Source: NCEH01 sp002257205 (GTDB lineage Bacteria > Pseudomonadota > Alphaproteobacteria > Rhizobiales > Xanthobacteraceae). Taken from it: DNA of 64,000 bases. Numbering within the stretch: position 1 is the first letter of the stretch; each line of letters begins with the position of its first letter. The notes below the pieces were generated by a model. The model saw only the letters and a list, made by a program, of their open reading frames with translations, had not been told where the DNA came from and made no database searches. Position numbers and translations under genes: made by a program. Positions 16,264-23,775 of this stretch are shown here, piece after piece. Where the stretch lies: the NCBI RefSeq assembly GCF_043195105.1, contig NZ_JBAFWO010000006.1. The stretch is one strand, 5' to 3'.

Positions 16264-17238
16264 TCAGGACTTCAGCGCGTCCAGTTCCTCGGTCAGCTCG
16301 GCGACCGTGCGGTCGATCATGGTGCGGGCGAAATCGTCGATCGGCAGGCCGGTGACGCGCTCATAGCTGCCATTGGCGCAGATCGCCGGAACGCCCGCAT
16401 AGACGCCCTCGGGAATGCCATAGCTGCCGTCGGACGGCAGGCCCATGGAGACCCAATCGCCGTTCGAGCCCTGGAACCAGTCGTGCATGTGGTCGATGGC
16501 GGCGTTCGCGGCGGACGCGGCCGAGGAGGCGCCGCGCGCTTCGATGATCGCCGTGCCGCGCTTGGCGACGGTGGGGATGAAGGTGTCGCGATACCAGGCT
16601 TCGTCATTGATCAGCTCGGGCAGGCTCTTGCCGCCGGAGGTGGCGAAGCGCCAGTCGGCGAACATGGTGGGGGAATGATTGCCCCACACGGCCATCTTCT
16701 GGATGCTGGCGACATCGACGCCGGCCTTGGCGGCCAGCTGGGAGAGGGCGCGGTTGTGATCCAGGCGGAGCATCGCGTTGATGTTCTCGCGCGGGAAGTC
16801 CGGCGCGTTCTGGGCCAGGATGGCGGCATTGGTGTTGGCGGGATTGCCGACCACCAGCACGCGGGCGTCGCGGCTGGCCGCTTCGTTCAGGGCGCGGCCC
16901 TGCACCTTGAAGATTTCGCCGTTGGCCAGCAGCAGGTCGCGCCGCTCCATGCCCTTCGAGCGCGGACGCGAGCCCACCAGGATGGCGGCATCCACGTCGC
17001 GGAAGGCGACCTTGGGATCATCGGTGATGGTGACGCCGGCGAGCAGCGGGAAGGCGCAGTCTTCCAGTTCCATCACCACGCCGCCCACGGCCGCCTGGGC
17101 CTGCGGCAGGTCGAGCAGCTGCAGCACCACCGGCTGGTCGGCGCCGAACACGTCGCCGTGCGCAAGACGGAACAGCAGGGAGTAGCAAATCTGGCCGGCG
17201 GCTCCGGTCACTGCGATACGCTTGGCGGGACGTGTCAT
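16264..17238 (-). CDS. mdh: NAD-dependent malate dehydrogenase
   Basis: TCA-cycle enzyme interconverting malate and oxaloacetate. The 324-residue protein has the glycine-rich NAD loop TGAAGQICYSLLFRLA, the substrate arginines in GSRPRSKGMERRDLL, NPANTNAAI, and the catalytic His in VWGNHSPTMF. These features mark the cytosolic-like MDH subgroup (327-residue type), not the LDH-like MDH usually paired with sucCD in alphaproteobacteria. ATG 17238 is chosen because GGAG lies 10 bases upstream; a TTG five codons earlier is unlikely. It is transcribed alone and converges on the acyltransferase. Confidence 0.93.
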   Translation of the reverse strand: MTRPAKRIAVTGAAGQICYSLLFRLAHGDVFGADQPVVLQLLDLPQAQAAVGGVVMELEDCAFPLLAGVTITDDPKVAFRDVDAAILVGSRPRSKGMERRDLLLANGEIFKVQGRALNEAASRDARVLVVGNPANTNAAILAQNAPDFPRENINAMLRLDHNRALSQLAAKAGVDVASIQKMAVWGNHSPTMFADWRFATSGGKSLPELINDEAWYRDTFIPTVAKRGTAIIEARGASSAASAANAAIDHMHDWFQGSNGDWVSMGLPSDGSYGIPEGVYAGVPAICANGSYERVTGLPIDDFARTMIDRTVAELTEELDALKS

Positions 17239-17510
17239 GAGGCTGAGCTCCAAAACGGATCGGACGCGAATGTGTCCGGCTCCGGCTTATAAGACGGCTT
17301 TCGTGACGTTTCAGCAGGGATTTGTTCCAAAGAGCCTGTTTGGAAAAGTCGGACGGCTCGGTCCGCCGGGCCGTTCCGGCGCCCGGTGCGCCGAAACCTT
17401 GGCGCGATGCGCGCCATCGCGCCGGCGTCTTCTGCTGCCGGAGGCCAAAAACGCCCTGACGGACCTCGGCCGCCGATGTCCCAAACCGGCTCTAAGGCGC
17501 GCCCGATCTA

Positions 17511-17745
17511 GGTCCGATCGACATTCAGCCGCGGGGTGGATCGTCGAGGCGCCTGACGGCCGGTGCGCGCCATCGTCTTTATTTCACCGGCCGTCATGGC
17601 CGGGCTCGTCCCGGCCATCCACGCCACGCCGCCCGCGCGCGCCTTGAAAAGCTGGCGCCGGCGGGGCCGCGTGGATGCACGGGTCAAGCCCGTGCATGAC
17701 GATGCTCTGCTGGAATCGCGCCGGACCAGGAATGTCGATCGGTTC
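17511..17745 (+). repeat. MITE-like dispersed repeat, copy B (most complete)
   Basis: This 235-bp non-coding element has terminal inverted repeats GGTCCGATCGACATTC (17511-17526) and GAATGTCGATCGGTTC (17730-17745), matching at 14 of 16 positions. Two internal palindromes are GTCATGGCCGGG...CCCGGCCATCCACG (near 17596) and GTGGATGCACGGGTC...GCCCGTGCATGAC (near 17671). It lies between mdh and the end of hisG. The other part of that gap (17239-17510) contains no gene I can support. Copies A and C are at 7724 and 29053. Confidence 0.8.
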
Positions 17746-17760
17746 TGAAGCGCGGCGCCC

Positions 17761-18741
17761 TCAGCTGGCGGCGAGCCGCGCCTCCAGCGCCTCATAGAGC
17801 GGATTGTCGGAGGCGAACACATATTCCATCGCCCCCACCGTCACCATGCTGGCGCCTTCCGCCCGCAGGAAGGTGGCGAGGCCATGCAAGGTGTCCGGCG
17901 GGCAGTGCAGGGTGAGCATGCCGGACGAGGTCGGCCCGCCGAACGGCGCCACGCAGCGAAAGCGCTCCACCGCCTGCGCCACCAGGTCGGCATCGCACGA
18001 ACCGAAGCGCGTGCGCACCTCGCGCATGGTGCGGGCGCGCTTTTCCGCCGCCATGCGGTCGAAAATGGCGCGGGCGACGGCGCGGGTTCCCGCGGTCCAG
18101 GGCGCCGTGAGGGAGGCCACCAGATTGGCTTCCGAACGCAGCATCACCCCGTCGTCCACCACCTTGAGCGCATTGGCGGACAAGGTGGCGCCGGTGGTGG
18201 TGATGTCGACGATCAGCTCGGCGCTGCCAGCGGCCGGCGTGCCCTCGGTCGCGCCCGCGCTTTCGACGATGCGATAATCGACGATGCCGTGACGGGCGAA
18301 GAAGCCCCGGGTGAGGTTCACATATTTGGTCGCGACGCGGATGCGCCGGCCGGTGCGGCTGTGGAAATGGCTCGCCACATCGTCCAAATCGTCCATGGTG
18401 CGCACGTCGATCCAGGCCTGCGGCACCGCGACCACCACATTGGCATGGCCGAAGCCGAGCTTCTCCAGCAGCGCGACGCGGGTATCGGCGTGGGAGATGT
18501 TCTCGCGCACCAGGTCTTCGCCCGTGACGCCCACATGGGCGGTGCCGGAGGCGAGCGCGGCCGCGATCTCGGAGGCCGAGAGATAGGCCACTTCCACATT
18601 CTCCACCCCGCCGATGGCGCCGCGATAGTCCCGGGCGCCGCGCGCCTGGAGCAGCGGCATGCCGGCGCGGGCGAAGAAGGCCTGCACGTTCTCCTGCAGC
18701 CGGCCCTTGGAGGGAACGGCGAGAATCAAGGTGTCGCTCAT
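17761..18741 (-). CDS. hisG: ATP phosphoribosyltransferase catalytic subunit
   Basis: First enzyme of histidine biosynthesis, condensing ATP and PRPP. Residues 1-220 form the catalytic core: VPSKGRLQENV at the N-terminus, VGVTGEDLVREN, and the PRPP loop ELIVDITTTGATLSANAL. At 326 residues it is about 100 longer than typical short-form HisG, with an additional C-terminal region (about 230-326, MLTLHCPPDTLHGLATFL) resembling the HisG_C regulatory fold. Yet the neighbour upstream is hisZ, normally the partner of short HisG. The two overlap by four bases (ATGA), so they are translationally coupled. Confidence 0.92.
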   Translation of the reverse strand: MSDTLILAVPSKGRLQENVQAFFARAGMPLLQARGARDYRGAIGGVENVEVAYLSASEIAAALASGTAHVGVTGEDLVRENISHADTRVALLEKLGFGHANVVVAVPQAWIDVRTMDDLDDVASHFHSRTGRRIRVATKYVNLTRGFFARHGIVDYRIVESAGATEGTPAAGSAELIVDITTTGATLSANALKVVDDGVMLRSEANLVASLTAPWTAGTRAVARAIFDRMAAEKRARTMREVRTRFGSCDADLVAQAVERFRCVAPFGGPTSSGMLTLHCPPDTLHGLATFLRAEGASMVTVGAMEYVFASDNPLYEALEARLAAS

Positions 18742-19931
18742 CGTCCCGCCTCCCCATCGGCCGGGCGCGCCGCGGCCTTGTCCATCGCGGCTTCATCCAG
18801 CTTTGCGAGGCGCTCGACCCATGCGGCGAGGCCCACGGCGGGCACCACCGCGCCGCCGAGCCGCTCCAGCAAGCGATCATAGCGCCCGCCCGCCACCAGC
18901 GGACCGTCCACGCGCCCGTGCGGATCGTGCAGCTCGAACACCATGCCGCTGTAATAATCGAGCGGCCGGCCGAAGGCGGCCGAGAATTGGATATCCGAAA
19001 GGGCGATGCCGTGGGCGCTGATGAAGCCGGCGCGGCGGTCGAACGCGTCGAGCGCGGCGTCGAGCGCGATGCCGGCGTCCTTCGCCAGCGCCCGCAGGCG
19101 GGCCGAGGCATCGTCCGGATTGCCCGTGATGTCCAGATAGCGCCCGAGAATCACAGCCGTTTCCGACGACAGGCCGTTGCCCGCGTCGAGCGAGGCCTGT
19201 TCCAGGAACCGTTCGGCGATCTCCGAAACGCTGCGCCCGCCCACCGTGGTGATGCCGGCGATGGAGAGCAGGTCGGTGATCAGGGCGCGCGCGCCTTCCG
19301 GGTCCGAGCCGGTGAGCGCGTTCAGCACGCCGGCATGGCTCGCGCCATTGCTCGCGCGCTCGGCGTTGAGGCGGGTGAGGTCGGCGTCCAGGCTGCTCTG
19401 GCCGAAATCCTTCAGCAGCCGCCGCCGCCACGCCGGGGGCAGGGGAAGCGCTTCGAGCAAGGCGGCGAACAGGGCCACGTCGCCGAGACGGATCGCCGGG
19501 GCCGGCATGTTGTAGATGGTGCAGGTTTCCAGCCCGAGGGCGAGAATCTCCGCGTCCGCCGCTTCAAGATCGGTGCGGCCGAAGGATTCGACGCCGGCAT
19601 GGCGGAACTCGCCGCAGCTCTCGCCACGAAAGCGGAACACCGGGCCGAGATAGCTCACGAAGGTCGGCAGCGGCGCGCCGGACTGGAGCACCTGCCGCGC
19701 GACGGGGATCGTCAGGTCCGGCCGAAGGCAGAGTTCCTGCCCCTCCATGTCGGTGGTCAGATACAGCTGGCGGCGGATGGATTCGCCCGAAAGATCCAGA
19801 AACACGTCCGCCGGCTGGAGAATAGGCGTGTCGATGCGCACGAAGCCGGCAGCCTCGTAGCGTGCGAGAAGGGCATCGTCCAGGGCGCGGCCTGTGCGCT
19901 CGGGAAATCGGCTTTGCGCCTTGGAGGGCAT
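18738..19931 (-). CDS. hisZ: ATP phosphoribosyltransferase regulatory subunit HisZ
   Basis: HisZ is a catalytically inactive histidyl-tRNA synthetase paralog that binds HisG and confers feedback control by histidine. The 397-residue protein keeps the class II fold: a motif-2-like region (FRFRGESCGEFRHAGVESFG) and LCLRPDLTIPVARQVL, without the C-terminal anticodon-binding domain. ATG 19931 (MPSKAQSRF) is preferred to an in-frame start 57 bp upstream, which lies in the divergent promoter region shared with xseB. Confidence 0.92.
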   Translation of the reverse strand: MPSKAQSRFPERTGRALDDALLARYEAAGFVRIDTPILQPADVFLDLSGESIRRQLYLTTDMEGQELCLRPDLTIPVARQVLQSGAPLPTFVSYLGPVFRFRGESCGEFRHAGVESFGRTDLEAADAEILALGLETCTIYNMPAPAIRLGDVALFAALLEALPLPPAWRRRLLKDFGQSSLDADLTRLNAERASNGASHAGVLNALTGSDPEGARALITDLLSIAGITTVGGRSVSEIAERFLEQASLDAGNGLSSETAVILGRYLDITGNPDDASARLRALAKDAGIALDAALDAFDRRAGFISAHGIALSDIQFSAAFGRPLDYYSGMVFELHDPHGRVDGPLVAGGRYDRLLERLGGAVVPAVGLAAWVERLAKLDEAAMDKAAARPADGEAGR

Positions 19932-20126
19932 GGAATTCGTCCGCCGCGGTCCGGATAAGGGCTCAAGTGTTCGCGCGGCTTCTAGCAAAGGCGAAGCCCT
20001 CAGGCCACCCCGGCCTGCCCGATGGGCGCTTAAGCCTCGCGCCCGGCTCGGCTATGGTGCGCGCAATGACGAGGGAATCGGCGGGCCAGCCCGCAGGCCC
20101 GCCCGCCGCACGCGAAAGGAAAGCCC

Positions 20127-20411
20127 ATGGCTGACGCTCCCAAAACCGCCCCCCAGCCCAAAGGCGCCAGCGCCGGCCCGGCGGTGGCAAGCCTCTCCTT
20201 CGAGATGGCCCTGGCCGAGCTCGAAGGGATCGTGCAGCGCCTGGAGCGCGGCGACGTGCCCCTGGAAGAGAGCATCGCCATCTATGAGCGCGGCGAGGCG
20301 CTGAAAGCGCGCTGCGATGCGCTGCTGAAGGAGGCCGAGGCGCGGGTCGAGACCATCACCCGCGAGTCCGACGGCCGCCCGAGCGGCACGGCGCCGCTCG
20401 ATCCGGGCTGA
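20127..20411 (+). CDS. xseB: Exodeoxyribonuclease VII small subunit
   Basis: The 94-residue protein is the small, helical subunit of ExoVII, which degrades single-stranded DNA. The core SFEMALAELEGIVQRLERGD followed by VPLEESIAIYERGEALK is diagnostic. An Ala/Pro-rich N-terminal extension of about 25 residues and a short C-terminal tail flank it. AGGAAAG precedes the ATG. It is divergent from hisZ. In alphaproteobacteria xseB is often followed by ispA or dxs; here dxs lies 3.4 kb downstream after three other genes. Confidence 0.93.
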   Translation: MADAPKTAPQPKGASAGPAVASLSFEMALAELEGIVQRLERGDVPLEESIAIYERGEALKARCDALLKEAEARVETITRESDGRPSGTAPLDPG

Positions 20412-20511
20412 CCTGTGCCAGCGCGGGACAGGGCCTCGCCGCCGGAACGAACGGGCGGGGAACACAGCGGGTCCGAATCGGACGCCGCGCCCCGTGCGGG
20501 CTTTGTTCTTT

Positions 20512-21102
20512 TTAGTACAGGCCGGGAATGATGCGCTTGGTGCGGGCGCAATAGGCCTCATATTGCGCGCCGAAGGTCTCGCGCATCATCGCTTCCTCCT
20601 GTCCGACGCGGAAGAAGAACAGGATGCCGAAGCCGATGAGGCCGGAAAATCCCGCCAGCAGGTTCGGCAGCAGCAGAGCCTGCGCCACCGCCCACAGGAA
20701 AAACGCGGAATACATGGGGTGGCGCACCTGCGCATAGACGCCCGACGTCACCAGCTGATGCGCGTCCTTGATCTCCAGCGTCACCGACCAGTTGCGGCCG
20801 AGATCGCGATGGGTGCGCCAGAACAGCCAGAGCGAAAACGCGAACACGGCGACGCCCGCCGCCACCTGAAGCGGGGAGGGGGCGTAGCTCAGCGCGCGGG
20901 GAAAGCCGGTCGCCGCATAGAGCGCCGGAAGAATGCCGAGCCCGAGCGTGGAGATGGACAGCAGCACCATTTCCCGCGTGGTGCGGTGGCGCCGGTCCGC
21001 AACCCTGGCTTTCCGCGCCCTGCGCTCGAACGGCATGCGGATGACGTACCAGGCGATGACGCCGAGCGCCCAGGCCAGTTTCGCGATGGCGAGCGTGCTC
21101 AT
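20512..21102 (-). CDS. Isoprenylcysteine carboxyl methyltransferase-like membrane protein
   Basis: A 196-residue integral membrane protein with four or five hydrophobic helices. The C-terminal half carries the ICMT/phospholipid methyltransferase signature HQLVTSGVYAQVRHPMYSAF (RHPXY) and FRVGQEEAMMRETFGAQYEA, which bind S-adenosylmethionine. Bacterial members methylate unknown lipids or small molecules. ATG 21102 overlaps the stop of the upstream hydrolase by four bases (ATGA), so the two are co-translated and likely act together. Confidence 0.85.
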   Translation of the reverse strand: MSTLAIAKLAWALGVIAWYVIRMPFERRARKARVADRRHRTTREMVLLSISTLGLGILPALYAATGFPRALSYAPSPLQVAAGVAVFAFSLWLFWRTHRDLGRNWSVTLEIKDAHQLVTSGVYAQVRHPMYSAFFLWAVAQALLLPNLLAGFSGLIGFGILFFFRVGQEEAMMRETFGAQYEAYCARTKRIIPGLY

Positions 21103-22481
21103 GGGCGCGTCCTGCTCCTGCTCTTGGGATTTTGCCGTCTCTTGGGATTTTGCCGCGCGCGGCCGCCCGCCTTCGGGCGCGCCTTGAGGGACGCCGGCTT
21201 TTTCGTCGCCGATGCGGCCGAGGTGTCGGCCGCGCCGCCCACCGCGGTCGCCTGGCGATAGGCGAGGGGCATGAGTGCGCCGTCGGGCGCGAAGATGGCC
21301 ATCGGCCCGTCGATCTGGCGCACCATCTCGTCGAAGGTCACGGGCGCGCAGATGAAGGCGTAGAAATCGTACGGCGCCTTGCGGTCGTTCGCGAGGAAGA
21401 ACTGGCAGTGCAGGCGCATCACGTCGAAGCGGAAGCGGGCATAGGTCTTGGGGGTGAGCAGGCCGCGAATGGTGATCTGCCGCACGAACGGCCGGCGCCG
21501 CCCGTCCGCATTGCCGGCATGGCCGAGCGTGACCGGATTGACCTTGTAGAAGCTGACGATGTCGTCGCGCGCCTGGAATTCCGCCCAGCCCACCGCTGGG
21601 GCGGCATGCACCTTGCGCGCGGCCGCCCGCAGGCGGGTGCCGGCGGGATGCAAAGCGAATTTCGCGGTGGTGGAACCGAGGGTCAGCAGGCGGATCGGGA
21701 TCCGCGCGCCGAATCTCGGTTCGCGCGCCAGCACCTGCGCCACCAGGCTCACCACATGCATGGCGCCGAGGCTGTGGCCGGCGATGACGATCTCGTCCAC
21801 GCCACCCTGCCGCGCCACCTCGCGCACCCGCGTCGCGAAGGCGGTGATGCGCGCATCGATGGCGGGATGCCGGCCGCGCGCGTAATCCACCGAGAATTCC
21901 GCAAGATCCAGCGATTGCTTGAGGCGCAGCCGCTTGCCCAGCGTCGCCATGAGGCCGAAGAACACCCCCGCCGTCGCCACCGCGCCGAGGAGCAGCGCCG
22001 GGACCAGGCCGAGCGGCGCGGTGGCGAAATTGGCCGCGCCATAGCCGGCGGCGAGCGCTGCGGCCGTGATCGCCAGCAGCACCACATAGGTGAGCACGAA
22101 GAAGATGCCGTAGCGGTGGCTCAGGCGGAAATAGCGCACCACCGTGCCGCTCGCGATCATGTCGGCGAGCGCGCGGGTCGTGCCGAGAATGTGCGACCAG
22201 CGGCCGCGCGCCATGTCGGCGCGCACGAATTCGTCCCAGGCGAGCAACTCGAAGCGCGTGCGCGTGGACCAGCCGGGGCCGTTGGCGTGGGTATTCCACG
22301 CGGCGCCCGTGAGGGTGGCTTCCGGGGCGGGATCGCAGCCGGTCGCGACGCTCCAGACCTTGGCGAATCGGGCAAGCTCGCGGGTGAAGACCTTGTGATG
22401 GCCTTCCGCGCTCATGGGATCGAAGCCCGCCACGAAGAAGAAGTGGCGGCGGAGCATCTGGTCTGGTTCGTGCGCGGCCAT
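21099..22481 (-). CDS. Membrane-anchored alpha/beta-hydrolase-fold protein
   Basis: A 460-residue protein. After an N-terminal region (HFFFVAGFDPMSAEGHHKVF) come two membrane helices at about 117-141 and 148-174. The second half holds a lipase-type nucleophile elbow in EIVIAGHSLGAMHVVSL, where the Ser is the presumed nucleophile, and a C-terminal region containing HCQFFLANDRKAPYDFYAF. The start at 22481 (MAAHEPDQML) is chosen because upstream in-frame codons are Arg-rich, non-hydrophobic and poorly coding. Substrate unknown; coupling to the ICMT-like gene suggests lipid modification. Confidence 0.75.
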   Translation of the reverse strand: MAAHEPDQMLRRHFFFVAGFDPMSAEGHHKVFTRELARFAKVWSVATGCDPAPEATLTGAAWNTHANGPGWSTRTRFELLAWDEFVRADMARGRWSHILGTTRALADMIASGTVVRYFRLSHRYGIFFVLTYVVLLAITAAALAAGYGAANFATAPLGLVPALLLGAVATAGVFFGLMATLGKRLRLKQSLDLAEFSVDYARGRHPAIDARITAFATRVREVARQGGVDEIVIAGHSLGAMHVVSLVAQVLAREPRFGARIPIRLLTLGSTTAKFALHPAGTRLRAAARKVHAAPAVGWAEFQARDDIVSFYKVNPVTLGHAGNADGRRRPFVRQITIRGLLTPKTYARFRFDVMRLHCQFFLANDRKAPYDFYAFICAPVTFDEMVRQIDGPMAIFAPDGALMPLAYRQATAVGGAADTSAASATKKPASLKARPKAGGRARQNPKRRQNPKSRSRTRP

Positions 22482-22611
22482 GGTCGTTGGCCTTCTATCG
22501 GAGCGCGGCGCGCGATGAAAGGCCCCGCGCCCGCACGGGCCGGGGATGGCGCGTTGTGGCGCGGCGCGGCGGGGTGCTACCACCAAGCGGCACGCGCCGC
22601 GCGGAGAACCC

Positions 22612-23520
22612 ATGACCCCGAACGAGACTGAGGCCACGGATACTGAAGCCACGGCAGCGCCGTTGGTGAGCGTGATCCTGGTTTCCTACAACAGCGGGGC
22701 GGTGATCGGCCGCGCCATCGCCTCCGTGCCCGAGGGGTGCGAGGTGATCGTGGTGGACAATGCGAGCCCGCAGGGCACCGGCTTCATGGATGGCCTCGCG
22801 CGGTCCGCCCGCTTGATCGCCTTGCCGCGCAATTTCGGCTTCGGCACCGCCTGCAATGAAGGCGCGCGCGCTGCGCGGGGCGAATATGTCTTCTTCCTCA
22901 ATCCCGACGCGGCTCTGGCGCCGGGCGCGCTGGATCGGCTGGTGGCGGCCGAACGCGCCTATGGCCCGGCGATCCTCATGCCCTCGATCCTCAGTGACAC
23001 CGGACGCCCCATGCGCAAGGAGGGCTCGATCCTTGAGCCGGTGCCGCGCGCGGCAAGGCTCAAGGCGGAAGAGATCGCCGGCGATTATTGCACGCGCTTC
23101 GTGCACGGCGCCGCCTTCCTCATGAAACGGGCGGAATTCCTCGCGCTCGGCGGGTTCGACGAGCAGATTTTCCTCTATCACGAGGACGACGACCTGGCCT
23201 TGCGGGCGCTGGCGCGCGACCTGCCCATCATCGTGGTGCCGCAGGCGCAAGTGTCCCACAGCGGCGGGAAATCCAGCCCCCCGTCCTGGGGCGCCACCTT
23301 CGCCATCAATCGCTACAAGAAGCGCTCGGAACTCTATGTCCGCCGCAAATACGGGCGCCAGCCCCAGATGGCGACGGACGCCCTGCGCCTCGCCGGCGGG
23401 TGCCTGCTGGCGCTGGCGACCCTCGACATGCACCGCTTCATGATCCGCGCGGGCAAGCTCGCCGGCCTGCTCGACGGGCCACAGGCGCCCACCGGGCCGG
23501 GGCGGGATCGCGAGCTTTAG
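22612..23520 (+). CDS. Family 2 glycosyltransferase
   Basis: A GT-A fold glycosyltransferase of 302 residues, rhamnosyltransferase-like. PLVSVILVSYNSGAVIG binds the nucleotide sugar, VVDNASPQGT and FFLNPDAAL contain the aspartates coordinating metal and UDP, and GGFDEQIFLYHEDDDLALRA provides the acceptor/catalytic region. GGAG precedes ATG 22612. No membrane helix is evident apart from a weak hydrophobic stretch near the C-terminus. The acceptor is unknown. Confidence 0.88.
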   Translation: MTPNETEATDTEATAAPLVSVILVSYNSGAVIGRAIASVPEGCEVIVVDNASPQGTGFMDGLARSARLIALPRNFGFGTACNEGARAARGEYVFFLNPDAALAPGALDRLVAAERAYGPAILMPSILSDTGRPMRKEGSILEPVPRAARLKAEEIAGDYCTRFVHGAAFLMKRAEFLALGGFDEQIFLYHEDDDLALRALARDLPIIVVPQAQVSHSGGKSSPPSWGATFAINRYKKRSELYVRRKYGRQPQMATDALRLAGGCLLALATLDMHRFMIRAGKLAGLLDGPQAPTGPGRDREL

Positions 23521-23690
23521 GACCCACCTTGGGACGCGCCGCCCCTCGCATCTATGGTTAACGGGCCTGGCCGTGTGCGTTGCACATGCCCATTTGTATG
23601 TGTAAGGCTTTTTGGCCCGGATACGCCGGGTGCGATCCCCGGCTCAGCCGTTCGGGTCGGCGCGAGGACCGGCGGTACTTGCGGATGATG

Positions 23691-23760
23691 GGGCCGGCGA
23701 TGCCGGCGGATTAACAGGGCCGGCGATCCCGGCAGATTAACAGGGCCGGCGATGCCGGCA
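23691..23760 (+). repeat. 26-bp tandem repeat upstream of dxs
   Basis: Two near-identical 26-bp units (23691-23716 and 23717-23742) of the form GGGCCGGCGATGCCGGC plus GGATTAACA are followed by a partial third unit ending at 23760. Each unit contains the palindrome-like GCCGGC-gat-GCCGGC. The array ends 16 bases before the dxs start. Confidence 0.8.
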
Positions 23761-23775
23761 TGTGCGGAGTGTTCC

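Noticed and set aside
23552..23560. CtrA half-site (TTAACCAT on the minus strand) before dxs
   Set aside because: A single half-site without the second half is expected by chance and no cell-cycle link is evident.
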